Shown here piece by piece: positions 52,839-62,815 of a stretch of 64,000 nucleotides of DNA. The notes below the pieces were generated by a model that saw only the letters and a list, made by a program, of their open reading frames with translations, was not told the origin of the DNA and made no database searches. This stretch comes from Leptospira sp. (lineage in GTDB: Bacteria; Spirochaetota; Leptospiria; Leptospirales; Leptospiraceae): NCBI GenBank assembly GCA_002786225.1, contig PEQN01000006.1:51743-115742 (forward strand), in the 5' to 3' direction. Made by a program: the position numbers and the translations under genes. The stretch's first letter is position 1; each line of letters starts with the position of its first letter.

Positions 52839-54311
52839 ATGATGAATTCAAAATTTACTTTAACTTTTATTGCTTTGTTTTGCATTTTTAGTTTTTCTAT
52901 TTCTGCTGAATCCAATCAATTGGGTTCTGCTCCCATATCTAAAAAACCTATTACAATAACCAAAGAGGAAACAAAGTCACGATCTACACAAATTGATATC
53001 CTAAACCGAAATGCAGTGGTGCAATTTTACAAATCAAATTACATTCCGTACGGTAAAGTAAAGAATTCTTGGACAGGAAGTACGAAATCTTGTAAGATAG
53101 GATCCAATTCAAAAGAATATGATGAGGCAACCCTACAAAATTTGAAATACTACCGCTCTATGGCAGGAGTTCCAAGCGATATTCGCTTTGAGGAAAAATA
53201 CAACAAGTTCGCACGAGCTGCAGCCTTAATGATGGAAGCCCAAAATGGATTAAGTCACAATCCACCTGTTAGTTGGCAATGTTACAGCAAAGAAGGAAGA
53301 GAAGGTGCAGGCTCATCCAATCTCTGCTTGGGTTGTGTCGGTCCCGATGCTATCGATGCATATATAACTGATAGTGGCGTAATTGGTGTTGGACATAGGA
53401 TTTGGGCACTGCATCCCAATCAAAAAGCATTTGGAACTGGAAGTACCAAAAGAGCTCATGCCCTTTATGTATTTGGGGAATGGAGAAAATCGGAAGAATC
53501 TTCTCAGATTAAGAATGTTAGTTGGCCACCGAAAGGTTTTGTACCATACAAGTTTGGATATAGACCTGACTACCCTTGGTCCTACCAAGCCTTTGGATCT
53601 GGAACGAATCACAAAGAAGCAAAAGTCAAAATGTTGATTAACGGCAGATCTATTGCACTGGATCAAGAATCAGGAGATTCTGGGATTTTGGTTTGGTATC
53701 CAAGAGGTCTACCTAAACCAAATAAAGAAAACGATTATAATAAATTGACTCAAGATGTATCTGTTGATGTTGAGATTTCCAATCTGTTGATTGAAGGTAA
53801 AGTTCAAAATATAAAATATACAGTAATTTTTATCAATCCTGATTTAGAAGAATTATCTGCTTCAAATACAACTATAAATACAAATACAACTTCACAAGAC
53901 AACAATATTATAAACAATTCAACTTCCACAATTTCCAATTCAGATTCAAGCGAAACAAATACAGCAGATTACAATAAAGAAGTGAGCTCTTCTTTGCTTA
54001 GTAGTGCATACGAAGGCAACAATAAGAAAGTTTTAGAAGCTTTGAATAAGGGAGCAGATCCGAATTTTTCTCACCAAGGTTGGACCGCTTTGATGTATGC
54101 TTCCTACTTTGGTTATGAAGAGATAGTTATTTCTTTATTAAAATACAAGGCTGATGTTTCCATAGAACTCAATGGATGGAACGCCTTGGGCTTAGCAGAT
54201 CACAAGAAACATATGAACATTGTTAAGTTGCTCCAAGCAAAAACAACGAATCGTTCCTTACTTATAAAAAATAAAGAGAAGCCACCAATAAAAACAGTGC
54301 CAGCTCCTTAA
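52839..54311 (+). CDS. exported CAP-domain protein with ankyrin repeats
   Basis: A 490-aa protein with a signal peptide (FTLTFIALFCIFSFSISAES). A CAP/SCP-like domain covers about 100-240: FARAAALMMEAQNGLSHNPP, then GSSNLCLG, DAYITDSGVIGVGHRIWALHP and FGTGSTKRAHALYVFGEW. A beta-rich region follows, then an Asn/Ser/Thr-rich linker (about 345-385) and two or three ankyrin repeats (GADPNFSHQGWTALMYASYFG). CAP proteins act outside the cell, some as lipid binders or proteases. CAP joined to ankyrin repeats is unusual. Two adjacent ATGs make the start ambiguous by one residue. Confidence 0.82.
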   Translation: MMNSKFTLTFIALFCIFSFSISAESNQLGSAPISKKPITITKEETKSRSTQIDILNRNAVVQFYKSNYIPYGKVKNSWTGSTKSCKIGSNSKEYDEATLQNLKYYRSMAGVPSDIRFEEKYNKFARAAALMMEAQNGLSHNPPVSWQCYSKEGREGAGSSNLCLGCVGPDAIDAYITDSGVIGVGHRIWALHPNQKAFGTGSTKRAHALYVFGEWRKSEESSQIKNVSWPPKGFVPYKFGYRPDYPWSYQAFGSGTNHKEAKVKMLINGRSIALDQESGDSGILVWYPRGLPKPNKENDYNKLTQDVSVDVEISNLLIEGKVQNIKYTVIFINPDLEELSASNTTINTNTTSQDNNIINNSTSTISNSDSSETNTADYNKEVSSSLLSSAYEGNNKKVLEALNKGADPNFSHQGWTALMYASYFGYEEIVISLLKYKADVSIELNGWNALGLADHKKHMNIVKLLQAKTTNRSLLIKNKEKPPIKTVPAP

Positions 54312-54321
54312 ATATTAAAAC

Positions 54322-54849
54322 TTAATCTTTGTTAGGTACAAGCAATTCTTTATTTTCATCATAAAGCCCAACTAAAAGCTTATCACCATTTTGCGAGTTG
54401 GGTATAAATTTAATGCCTGCATAACGAGCTAAAGAATAAACTTCAGATGTTCCCTCCTGAAAGAAAAAAGATTCAGCACCTATCTTAATTTCATAATCAG
54501 AACGATAAAATTTTATTGAATACAATCCACTTGCTATTACAGCAGGTCGCTTAGAAAGCCTCATGGGACGGATAATTCCGTCCTTTAGATCGAAAATCAA
54601 GTAGCCTCTTCTCAATTGATTTCCATCCTTAGAAGATTCAAAGATAGACCAATCATATCTAAGAATCATATAATCACCTTGTAATAGTGATCTAGGATCT
54701 TGCGGTCTCAGTGGCATAAGTCCAAGTTCTCCTACGCTTCGTATATGCTCTTTGCTTAGTATTGAATAGAATACAAAAGAAAGAAAGATAAAAGAATTCA
54801 AGCTGATACTTATGAGTCCTAGCATTCTAAGATTGATTTTGTTTATCAT
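54322..54849 (-). CDS. GDYXXLXY-domain membrane protein
   Basis: A 175-aa protein with one N-terminal membrane segment (MLGLISISLNSFIFLSFVFY). The signature GDYMILRYDW at about 60 names the family. It is the last gene of a three-gene unit with DUF2157 and DUF4401 proteins. The three co-occur widely and are thought to act together in the envelope. Its ATG lies 23 bases inside the DUF4401 gene, so translation is coupled. Confidence 0.82.
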   Translation of the reverse strand: MINKINLRMLGLISISLNSFIFLSFVFYSILSKEHIRSVGELGLMPLRPQDPRSLLQGDYMILRYDWSIFESSKDGNQLRRGYLIFDLKDGIIRPMRLSKRPAVIASGLYSIKFYRSDYEIKIGAESFFFQEGTSEVYSLARYAGIKFIPNSQNGDKLLVGLYDENKELLVPNKD

Positions 54850-55786
54850 AAATATTCCATCCTATATAAGTTAGTACAAATAAAGATCCTGAGCCTAACA
54901 TAAAGTACGATTTGTACAATAATGTTGTTTCCATTTGATAATATAAGGTGCAGAAATATCCAATCAATGCTAATCTTGCTAAATTTGTAAGGAAGAAAGA
55001 TTTATTACTCAATCCTATAACAAATACAATACTCGATGCGAGGATTCCAGGTGCTTCGACTAAAGGAAGGAAAAGAACAAAGACCAATGCTAAGATTAAA
55101 AATGCTTTTTCTCTGGTGAGTTTTGGAAATAATTCAATAGATAAATAATAGATTGCAGGTAAAAGTAAAAAATAGGAAAGGTAGATCTCTGTCTTGATTT
55201 GCAAGGATAGAATATGAGGAAATAGATATAAACCTAAGAAACAATTTACTATTGAATAAAATAAGTAAGGATCATCCTGAATCTTATTTTCGGACTTAGA
55301 AAAGTATACAACGAATAAAGCCAATATCCCACCAAGGAATGGATAGATTAAGTACAAGTGGAATTCATTGAGTAAAAACAAAAGAGATATAAATCCATTT
55401 ATGATGACAAAGAATTTATTCAGTGAATTAAGAAAGATAAAATAAAATACAAACTGCAATAATATATTTATACTTAGAAAAGTAGTGAAGCTAGGATCTA
55501 AGACATCGTCTAAGCCCAACAAAAAAATTGCATAAGATTGGAGAAAAAAAGACAACAGAATGGGATCTCTTGACTCTCGTGTTTCCGTTTTCAATGTAAA
55601 AGAAAGGTAGCTCGTTGTAAGAATTCCAACAAGACCCAAAAGCATATTTATCCATCCTGATTCTAATAAATCTAAAATAGCTAAAAATGAAATAAAAAAT
55701 CCACCAGCTAGAGCAGAACCAAAGAAACTGAGTACTTGGATGTACCATGGATTATGATTTACATTATTTCTTTTTGTTCTATTCAT
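54827..55786 (-). CDS. DUF4401 multi-pass membrane protein
   Basis: A 319-aa protein with about 9-10 membrane segments and short loops (for example FFGSALAGGFFISFLAILDLL, FYFIFLNSLNKFFVIINGF). Composition and position fit DUF4401. It overlaps the DUF2157 gene upstream by 8 bases and the GDYXXLXY gene downstream by 23 bases, so all three genes form one operon. No charged motif suggests a catalytic site. Transport or envelope-sensing roles are only guesses. Confidence 0.8.
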   Translation of the reverse strand: MNRTKRNNVNHNPWYIQVLSFFGSALAGGFFISFLAILDLLESGWINMLLGLVGILTTSYLSFTLKTETRESRDPILLSFFLQSYAIFLLGLDDVLDPSFTTFLSINILLQFVFYFIFLNSLNKFFVIINGFISLLFLLNEFHLYLIYPFLGGILALFVVYFSKSENKIQDDPYLFYSIVNCFLGLYLFPHILSLQIKTEIYLSYFLLLPAIYYLSIELFPKLTREKAFLILALVFVLFLPLVEAPGILASSIVFVIGLSNKSFFLTNLARLALIGYFCTLYYQMETTLLYKSYFMLGSGSLFVLTYIGWNIYDKQNQS

Positions 55787-56675
55787 TATTAGAACTCTCC
55801 ATTTTACTTTTCAAGGCTCTTAGATGTTTTATACTTAACATTGTATATACTATAACAAACAAAAATGCCAAAAGAAAAATTCCTGCTTCATCAAAAGAAA
55901 CAACTTTTAAGAAACGAATCATCAAGTAAAATAAAAAGAATAAAAGAGTTATAGTAATATTTGCTAAATGAAAAAATTGAAATCTAAAAATAGAATAACT
56001 TAGTCCAAGAAAAATTCCTGGAATTAACCATTTGAAAAGAAATTCTAAAGCATTTTGAAATCCAGAGTCTTTTTCAAAAAAATAATCGAAAGACAAAATA
56101 AAAACTAAGGTAAATGTCAAAAATAAGAGTAAGGAAGAATATACATTTCTAGAATGTTCTTGGAAAAAGTATTTTAATTTATATTCATAGAAATACAAAA
56201 ACATATAAAAGAATACTGCTGAAGTTAAATAAATTATTTTTGCATTTTCACCAGGATAAACTTGGTTTACATACAAATGAATTGTAGTATAACATAAAAT
56301 AGTCCAAAGTCCTAAAATGATCCCTGAGCTACTTTGAAAGTTTAGGACTATCGTAAATACCAACCAACCAAAAAATAAATCATACGCATCCGCTCCCGTT
56401 TGGTAAATGCTTCCAAACAAAAGTAAACCAGCTCCTGTTAAAAAGAAAAATAGAACCAACAAGGATTCAGAAATCCATACTTTCTTATGAAAATTTACCC
56501 AAACTAAGAAAGTCGAAACATAAAGAAATCCGAGTCCACCTAATTTTATATATCGATGGATTTCATTCCAATTGAATGCTAAAAGAAAAAAGATACCAGC
56601 AATACAAAGAGAGATCCCAGTTTGAAGTAAATGTTGTTTGATAGAATTTTGAAGGTTCATAGAATTAGTCTGCAT
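55779..56675 (-). CDS. DUF2157 multi-pass membrane protein
   Basis: A 298-aa protein with about ten membrane segments. The opening segment and the GAGLLLFGSIYQTGADAYDLFFGW stretch (Gly-rich, with GADAYDLF) are typical of DUF2157. It is the first gene of the DUF2157-DUF4401-GDYXXLXY unit. A perfect 8-3-8 palindrome lies 60 bp upstream of its start. Function unknown. Confidence 0.82.
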   Translation of the reverse strand: MQTNSMNLQNSIKQHLLQTGISLCIAGIFFLLAFNWNEIHRYIKLGGLGFLYVSTFLVWVNFHKKVWISESLLVLFFFLTGAGLLLFGSIYQTGADAYDLFFGWLVFTIVLNFQSSSGIILGLWTILCYTTIHLYVNQVYPGENAKIIYLTSAVFFYMFLYFYEYKLKYFFQEHSRNVYSSLLLFLTFTLVFILSFDYFFEKDSGFQNALEFLFKWLIPGIFLGLSYSIFRFQFFHLANITITLLFFLFYLMIRFLKVVSFDEAGIFLLAFLFVIVYTMLSIKHLRALKSKMESSNNE

Positions 56676-56976
56676 AAATTTTTTGATGGAACTTCCTTAC
56701 TCCTGTGTTGCAATTCTTTAATATATTGTCAAATATACATTGATCCAATGTATCAACTGTATGTTCCTATTTTAATGTACTCAAAGAAAGCCTCATCAGG
56801 CTTCCACCTAATTGCATTCGAAATCACAAGCAAAGGTAACACTACCACCTAAGGAAATTTAACGAAATAAGTTTCCATATTAAAAACAATCAATCCTGTC
56901 TTTACTTAGGGATATTTGAGAAACCTTGAGCCAGGATCCTAGAACCTGGCAAAGGTTTTGCAATTTCGCTTTTTGA
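56676..56976. other. promoter region of the DUF2157 unit; no gene
   Basis: A plus-strand frame at 56631-56852 is open but runs into the DUF2157 gene and has no ribosome site, so it is not called. The region holds a palindrome at 56735-56753. A small minus-strand membrane-protein gene begins its 3' end at 56977. Confidence 0.45.
56735..56753. promoter_or_regulatory. 8-3-8 palindrome, candidate operator
   Basis: ATACATTG (56735-56742), ATC, CAATGTAT (56746-56753), with no mismatch. It lies 60 bp upstream of the DUF2157 start codon. Spacing and symmetry suit a dimeric repressor. The regulator is not known. Confidence 0.45.
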
Positions 56977-57408
56977 TTATTCGCGGACTAGAAGGGAATA
57001 GATAGCTGAAACAGTAATGGCTTGTAGAGATTGAAATACCACCCAAACCCACCAAATGGGAAGGCTTCCTATTTTAAGAAAGGTACTTAGAATAAGAACT
57101 GGTCCAAGGTAAGCTGATATTGAGAACAAGATCCCAAACAAAAGTCCACCTACAAGTCCTTCTGGTAATCCACCTTTGCAAAGAAAGTAAAGTGCACCAA
57201 GAGTAAAAATTGTAACAAAGTCGGCGGCTATTGGACCTAACCAATAGATATTTGCTATTGGAACGAAAATATTAGATAAACTAGGATCAAAGTAAAATTT
57301 AGAAAAGAAAAGCATCCTAAGTGGAAAAGCTACAACTTCCCAAAACCCAAATGCTAAGAGAAATCTTACTAAAAATTGGTTCCAATCATTGGATGTCTTT
57401 AAACTCAT
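56977..57408 (-). CDS. small polytopic membrane protein
   Basis: A 143-aa protein with about four hydrophobic segments (FLLAFGFWEVVAFPLRMLFF, YWLGPIAADFVTIFTLGALY, LVGGLLFGILFSISAYLGPV, WWVWVVFQSLQAITVSAIYS). No known family. An internal Gly-Pro near residue 55 and a LysGlyGly loop (CKGGLPEG) are the only notable points. It stands alone between a palindromic promoter region and the thiolase operon. Function unknown. Confidence 0.7.
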   Translation of the reverse strand: MSLKTSNDWNQFLVRFLLAFGFWEVVAFPLRMLFFSKFYFDPSLSNIFVPIANIYWLGPIAADFVTIFTLGALYFLCKGGLPEGLVGGLLFGILFSISAYLGPVLILSTFLKIGSLPIWWVWVVFQSLQAITVSAIYSLLVRE

Positions 57409-57540
57409 CTATACCCTCGTTTCTTCTGTAAACTTACATTAATCTCTATTCTCTTAGAATTTTGAAAAGTAATTATTTCTTTGGTAGATGAGTTTTGTTG
57501 GAATTTAGAAAACTAGGCTTCAGCTAATAAATGTAAAAGC

Positions 57541-57570
57541 CGTTGTTCCATGATTGCTCATTAAACAACG
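57541..57570 (-). terminator. weak hairpin after the thiolase gene
   Basis: CGTTGTT (57541-57547) and AACAACG (57564-57570) pair perfectly around a 16-nt loop, 19 bp beyond the thiolase stop on the minus strand. Only four T follow, so termination would be weak. Confidence 0.35.
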
Positions 57571-57588
57571 ACTTGATTCTTTGAGAAA

Positions 57589-58854
57589 TTACTTTCCTAC
57601 TATGAACACCATATTGGTTGTAGCAGAGCCACCAATATTCAACATGAGTCCGTTCTTCACTTTTGGAACTTGGTAATCACCTGCATTACCCGTCACTTGT
57701 TTGTAAAGATCTAGCATCATTCGAGCACCGGATGCACCCACTGGATGACCTACTCCAATGAGACCACCGGAAGGATTGATAGGTTTCTTTCCGTTAAAAT
57801 CAATAACTCCATCTTGGATAGCTATATGTTCCTTGCCTGGTTCCGTAATTCCAAATGCTGAAATTGCTGCATATTCGCTAGAAGTGAAACAATCATGTGT
57901 TTCAAAAACATCAATGTCTTTGACTCCCATATCTGCTCTATCGTAAGCATCTTTAACGGTTTGGCGAGTCCAAGGAAGGATGTATTTATTACCTAGAGAT
58001 TCTGCAACTTTTGCATCAAAAGTTATAGGAGCAACTCTATGTCCCCATCCTTTGATTCTTGGAATATCAGATGTTTTGATGCCTTTTTTCTTAGCATATT
58101 CTTCTGTATACTTCTTAGATGCAAGGACAACAACAGCAGCACCATCAGTTACTTGCGAACAATCTGAAATGCAAAGTCTTCCACCTACAGCCATGTTGGT
58201 GTCTGATCCTCGGTTCATTGCGTGCTCTTTGTTCATAAACCATGTACGTGTTTGAGACTTTGGATTTCTCTTGGCATTATCATAATTGATTCTAGAAATT
58301 TCAGCAAGAGCATCCATGAAGACTTCTTCTTTTAGTTTGTATCTTTCTAGGATTACATCCGCAAGCTTGCCAAAAAGTTTTGGGAAAGGAAAGGACAGCC
58401 CTTTTGCTTCTTTCTCATAGTATGCTGCAGTTCCAAGAAAATCTCCACCTATTGAAGAGCTTACAGTCTTCATAACTTCAATTCCAAGAACGATAGCAAC
58501 ATCATAGTCTTTAGCACGAATGTGAGTTGCAGCTGCATCAATAGCAACTGATCCAGAAGCACAAGCCGCTTCATAGCGTGCACTTGGTACGCCATAAAAT
58601 GCTGGATCTACTTCTGTTAAAAAGGCACCTAAATGTCCTTGGTTTGTGTACTGCTCAGCATCAAAATTTCCAACAAAGACAGCCACTCTGTTATCTTTGT
58701 TTAATTTCTTGATTTCAGAAGGTTCGATTCCTACCTTTTCCAAAGCATCTGTCATGATTTCTCTCATCATGGACATGAATGTTTTCCCTTCTTTACTCCA
58801 GTTTCTCTGGAAGTCAGTTTGTTCTCCGCCTAAAACGTATACTTTATCGCTCAT
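57589..58854 (-). CDS. thiolase (acetyl-CoA acetyltransferase, SCP-x-like)
   Basis: A 421-aa thiolase. Nucleophile Cys98 lies in [11 protein letters not shown]. His370 lies in [13 protein letters not shown]. The C-terminal motif reads [10 protein letters not shown], where classical degradative thiolases carry a Cys-containing CxG loop. That is a feature of the SCP-x/lipid-transfer branch. It probably cleaves or forms 3-ketoacyl-CoA. It follows a 3-hydroxyacyl-CoA dehydrogenase gene by 49 bp on the same strand, so both likely act in fatty-acid oxidation. Confidence 0.88.
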   Translation of the reverse strand: MSDKVYVLGGEQTDFQRNWSKEGKTFMSMMREIMTDALEKVGIEPSEIKKLNKDNRVAVFVGNFDAEQYTNQGHLGAFLTEVDPAFYGVPSARYEAACASGSVAIDAAATHIRAKDYDVAIVLGIEVMKTVSSSIGGDFLGTAAYYEKEAKGLSFPFPKLFGKLADVILERYKLKEEVFMDALAEISRINYDNAKRNPKSQTRTWFMNKEHAMNRGSDTNMAVGGRLCISDCSQVTDGAAVVVLASKKYTEEYAKKKGIKTSDIPRIKGWGHRVAPITFDAKVAESLGNKYILPWTRQTVKDAYDRADMGVKDIDVFETHDCFTSSEYAAISAFGITEPGKEHIAIQDGVIDFNGKKPINPSGGLIGVGHPVGASGARMMLDLYKQVTGNAGDYQVPKVKNGLMLNIGGSATTNMVFIVGK

Positions 58855-58903
58855 ACTTTTGCTCCTATTCCTTGAACATTTTCCTTTTGTCGCTGATCCT
58901 ATC

Positions 58904-60214
58904 TTAACCTTTGAATAAAGACCTTGGATCGAGTATATTCCCTAATTCGTAGAATTTCTTTCCTGGTTTCGCTTTTGATAATATTGCAGGAACAGGAATC
59001 TTACTTTTCTCCATAATCGCTATTGTATCCTTAGGTCCACCTAAGAAGTCTACAAAGGCAGAAGCTGGAACCCAATTGAAACCAAATCCCATAGCCATAT
59101 CGACCATTTCTTTGGTCTCAACCACTTCTCCCACTATGGAAAGTGAATAGCTGATGTATCTTGCAATGAAATACCTTGCGATATCTGCTTCCATTCCTTT
59201 AGCAGTTTTTACTATATCCATGGCTGCTTTATAATTAGATTCTTGGATGAGCTTTTTCACTTTTGGAATGTAGGCTATGTCAAATTTTGGATACGGATCG
59301 TACGCACCAGTTTGGATATTATATACAAACTTTTCTTTTTTGCCATCAGCAGTCTTGGTGATTTTTGTAAGACCACCTTTTGCTTTCATACCAAGCTTGC
59401 CTTCATCAATCATCTTTTGCATGTAAGCTGGTAACTTGAAAGTTGAATGAGCTGCATCTTTCGTGTTATCGTAAATATTATCAACAATAGCTTTATGAAC
59501 ATCGAGTCCAACGAAATCAACTGTAGCGAGTGGTCCCATGGCTCTACCAGTATAGCCACCCATGATTTCATCCATGAGAGCAATTCCACCTTTGTCAGCG
59601 TGCTTTTCAGCAAAAATAGCAACCTCATTCATCAACTGAAAACCAACTCGGTTACCTGCAAATGCTGGAGTATCATTGGTATACACAACAGCTCTTCCTA
59701 ATTTATTGGAGAGATAATCTCCCAAATCCTTAGTCAATTTCTTGTCGTTACCTGGATGAGTTACCAATTCACATAGAATCATTTTATAAGGAGGGTTAAA
59801 GAAGTGGGTTCCATAATAATGTTTCTGCCCATCTTCATCAAAAGCCTTAGCAAGTCTTTCAATGGAAAGACCAGATGAAACAGTAGAAACTATGGTTCCA
59901 GGTTTTCTTGATTTCGCAATACGTGCGTTAATTGGCTCTTTCACTTCATAGCTTTCAGCTACTAATTCAAAAACCCAATCCGATTCAGAAACACATCTTT
60001 CCAAATCCGCTTCATAAGTTCCTGGAATTAAATTCTTACGAATTACTTCTGCTTTTACTGAGTTGTATGCTTTTTCAACTCCGTCTTTAGCCTTTTCTAA
60101 ATCTCTAGCAAGCATATAGACTTTTGCATTTCCAAATGCGGCGATGACTCCCGCAGATCCGGCGCCCATAGCACCGTTTGCACCGAGAACAGTTACAGTT
60201 TTTATCTCTCTCAT
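58904..60214 (-). CDS. 3-hydroxyacyl-CoA dehydrogenase
   Basis: A 436-aa NAD-dependent enzyme of beta-oxidation. The N-terminal Rossmann motif is GANGAMGAG (11-19). The middle carries [13 protein letters not shown] and [20 protein letters not shown], with the conserved catalytic His in [31 protein letters not shown] and the second C-terminal domain follow. No enoyl-CoA hydratase domain is fused, in contrast with FadB. It lies next to a thiolase. An enoyl-CoA hydratase would be needed elsewhere. Confidence 0.9.
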   Translation of the reverse strand: MREIKTVTVLGANGAMGAGSAGVIAAFGNAKVYMLARDLEKAKDGVEKAYNSVKAEVIRKNLIPGTYEADLERCVSESDWVFELVAESYEVKEPINARIAKSRKPGTIVSTVSSGLSIERLAKAFDEDGQKHYYGTHFFNPPYKMILCELVTHPGNDKKLTKDLGDYLSNKLGRAVVYTNDTPAFAGNRVGFQLMNEVAIFAEKHADKGGIALMDEIMGGYTGRAMGPLATVDFVGLDVHKAIVDNIYDNTKDAAHSTFKLPAYMQKMIDEGKLGMKAKGGLTKITKTADGKKEKFVYNIQTGAYDPYPKFDIAYIPKVKKLIQESNYKAAMDIVKTAKGMEADIARYFIARYISYSLSIVGEVVETKEMVDMAMGFGFNWVPASAFVDFLGGPKDTIAIMEKSKIPVPAILSKAKPGKKFYELGNILDPRSLFKG

Positions 60215-60282
60215 TACAAATCTTCCATTTTCGTTTTTATAATTACAGGAAATTTACAATAAAGGCGCAGGGAAAGGATTTT

Positions 60283-61902
60283 TTACTGAATTTTATAACG
60301 ATTGAGTATTTGAGTTCTTTCTTGTCTGAGTCTAGCTTGTGACCACTTCTTTACCTTGGCAATTAGGCTTAGCATTCCATCTAGACTTTTTGGCTCTGGT
60401 AAGCCTGGAACTCCGACTCCTGATCTCCGAAAGAAGAAATCACTTGCAGATTGAATAGCTTCCTTTTTAGCAATAGCTAAGACTTCTTCAGGATAGAATT
60501 TCTCTCCACCAGAAAGCGTGAAATATGTCTCGTTGTTTACTGCTTCTTGCAAAATAACAAAAGCGTACGATCCGTATCTTTGGGCTAGAACTTCGATTTT
60601 CTCCCCAGATATTTTAGGAAATTTCTTCTGGAGATCTTTACAAAGCGAGGCTTGGTCAGAATATTTGCCACCTAATAAAGGTTCATGGCTTGTCTTACAA
60701 ATTGAAAAATTACCTGGAAGGTATGCCGCGATTTGATCTACAACCAATTCTGCAACTGCTCTTGAAGTTGTATACTTACCACCTAATGCTGAATAAAATC
60801 CAGGAAAGCCGTGTTCTGCATAATCCAAAACTTCTGACTTACGAGATGCATTGTATGTGGAAGATTTTTCAGTTGGATCTTCTATAAGAGGACGCATACC
60901 CCCATAATAAAAATCAACATCTTGCAATTCTAATTTGGTGTAGCCAAAAGTATGGTTCACTTCGTCCAAAAGATTCTGGATTTCTAACTTCGTAACCCGA
61001 AACTTATCTGGATGCTCTTCATAAACTGTATCTGTAGTTCCAATTATAGTTTTGCCACGCCAAGGAATAACAAAAAGATGAGACTTATCTCTTTTCTTAA
61101 GCACCACGCAATCCTCAGTTGATAACTTTCTGACAACCACATGGATTCCTTTAGAACGCACTAAATGTTTTTCACTTGTCACACCTAACTGAGTTTCAAT
61201 GATATCAGCCCAAGGCCCAGAAGCGTTGACAATAGTCCGAACTTGGATATTGGAAATTTTCTGAGTTAGCTGATCGATTAATTCAACTTTATAACCAACT
61301 TTTCCAGGTAGAATCTCGATCTTGCCAGCTTGGGTATAATTTCTAGCCTTAGCACCATTTGCAAGCGCTGAAAAAATAAATTCTGTTGTATGTCTTTCTG
61401 GATTTACATTTGCATAATCATAATATAGAAATGCTCCCCTTAGTTTATCGCGTGGGATTTTGGGAAATTGATGAACAGTTTGTTCATAATTCCAACGGGA
61501 GTATTTTGGTATAAAAACATCTTCATTGATTTCATGGTTACGGTCCCAAGACAATTTATCATACATCTCCATGCCTGCTCTAAGCATAAGTGATTCCAAA
61601 GTTGAATAAAGAGGAATTACGAAACCTAAGGTCTTCATAGCATGAGGAGAGATCTGTGCAAGGGTTCTTCGTTCGCGAAGGGATTCACGAACCAGTCCTA
61701 TTTCAAAATTTTTTAAATACCTTAGTCCACCATGGATCAACTTAGATGTTGCTTGGCTTGTTCCTGAGGCAAAATCATTTTTCTCAACCAGTAATGTTTT
61801 GATTCCACGGAGACTTGAATCCCAAAGAACACAGGCGCCAGTGATACCTCCACCAATTACCAAGGTATCATAATCGAAAGAAGACTTAGAATTCTGTTTC
61901 AC
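60283..61902 (-). CDS. glpD: aerobic glycerol-3-phosphate dehydrogenase
   Basis: A 539-aa FAD enzyme that oxidises sn-glycerol-3-phosphate to dihydroxyacetone phosphate at the membrane. The dinucleotide motif is GGGITGA (17-23). The GlpD signatures are ASGTSQATSKLIHGGLRYL, then NASGPWAD and GGKYTTSRAVAELV. The C-terminal FFFRRSGVG segment belongs to the cap. Length is typical. It stands alone; glpF and glpK are not in the window. Together with the thiolase and dehydrogenase genes it suggests growth on lipids. Confidence 0.93.
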   Translation of the reverse strand: MKQNSKSSFDYDTLVIGGGITGACVLWDSSLRGIKTLLVEKNDFASGTSQATSKLIHGGLRYLKNFEIGLVRESLRERRTLAQISPHAMKTLGFVIPLYSTLESLMLRAGMEMYDKLSWDRNHEINEDVFIPKYSRWNYEQTVHQFPKIPRDKLRGAFLYYDYANVNPERHTTEFIFSALANGAKARNYTQAGKIEILPGKVGYKVELIDQLTQKISNIQVRTIVNASGPWADIIETQLGVTSEKHLVRSKGIHVVVRKLSTEDCVVLKKRDKSHLFVIPWRGKTIIGTTDTVYEEHPDKFRVTKLEIQNLLDEVNHTFGYTKLELQDVDFYYGGMRPLIEDPTEKSSTYNASRKSEVLDYAEHGFPGFYSALGGKYTTSRAVAELVVDQIAAYLPGNFSICKTSHEPLLGGKYSDQASLCKDLQKKFPKISGEKIEVLAQRYGSYAFVILQEAVNNETYFTLSGGEKFYPEEVLAIAKKEAIQSASDFFFRRSGVGVPGLPEPKSLDGMLSLIAKVKKWSQARLRQERTQILNRYKIQ

Positions 61903-62052
61903 TGATCCAGATTGTTTCAGAAATACGGATAGAGCAAGTAGGAAAAACTAGAAGTAAAATACTAAATGTAAGAAGAAAGAAACCCTAAGGTTCGTATTTT
62001 GGCAAAGCTGTATTAGTTACCAAGAAGAACCTCAGGATCAAAAAGAAATTTT

Positions 62053-62454
62053 TTATTTCAAGAACATAGAAGCGAGACTTGTCAATTGGCTAGTGACATC
62101 TGACTTGGGCTCATTTCCATCTGGAGAAAGTTGATCAATTACCACTGGCAATAAACCACTCATGATTCCAGCCGTAGTTTTTGGATCCATCCCAACTTTT
62201 TCAGCGAGTTCGGAAATGGAATCTTTTCCAAGAACCTGAATCAAATCATCAGCTCCTATGGAAGCATTTTCACCCTTTCCTATCCAGGAAGATGCTACAT
62301 CCGAGAAACCTTTGTCTTTGAACTTTTGAACAAGACCAGACACTCCACCATTGTCAGCGACTATCTTCTGGATTCCCTCAATGATTTGTGGGTTCTTTTC
62401 TATCATTTCTACTGCTTGTGCAGCGACTGCTTTTAAACTATCAAATATACTCAT
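62053..62454 (-). CDS. YidB family (DUF937) protein
   Basis: A 133-aa soluble protein. The sequence GGVSGLVQKFKDKGFSDVASSWIGKGENASI matches the DUF937/YidB pattern (GLVQQFKxKGLGDVxxSWIGTGxNxPI), followed by DLIQVLGKDSISELAEKVGM. It has no signal peptide. The function of this family is not established. It is alone on this strand, 150 bp from glpD. Confidence 0.85.
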   Translation of the reverse strand: MSIFDSLKAVAAQAVEMIEKNPQIIEGIQKIVADNGGVSGLVQKFKDKGFSDVASSWIGKGENASIGADDLIQVLGKDSISELAEKVGMDPKTTAGIMSGLLPVVIDQLSPDGNEPKSDVTSQLTSLASMFLK

Positions 62455-62534
62455 AGCACATTAGAAGAAGAAAGTCTGAAAATTTTAAAGATGTTTTTTG
62501 ATAGATTGGAAATAAATTTACACTAGTGAGCTGT

Positions 62535-62678
62535 TTAATACTTATTAAAATATCCACTCATCAGGATAGATTCACAGATTTTTCCTCTTGCACCTGTATC
62601 AATCACGAGAACATTATCATTTTCTCCTGGCATTCCATAGATCTTTCCATTGGGAGCAAGAACTCCACTTGTTTTTTC
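62535..62678 (-). pseudogene. fragment of a repeat-type Leptospira protein
   Basis: A minus-strand frame closes at 62535 with TAA and reads TSGVLAPNGKIYGMPGEND, then NVLVIDTGARGKICESILM and SGYFNKY. GVLAPNGKIYxIP...VLVID is the unit of a beta-propeller-like repeat found in Leptospira surface proteins, as recalled from that group. A TAA directly upstream (62681-62679) isolates the piece. The repeat-rich main gene is not here; the fragment is probably a leftover of rearrangement. Confidence 0.5.
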
Positions 62679-62815
62679 TTAAATCTAACTTTGAAGTAGC
62701 ATCTAGAAATCAAACCCTTGAGGCTCTCCAAAAGTGATCTCAATTCGAGAGATGGTGTCCTTCTTTGGTTCTTGTTCAAGAAAAAATTAAAGACTTAGAC
62801 TCAGGTGAATATGTA

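Noticed and set aside
56631..56852. Plus-strand frame of 73 aa ahead of the DUF2157 gene
   Set aside because: No ribosome site, overlaps the start of the DUF2157 gene and the palindrome; reads as noise.
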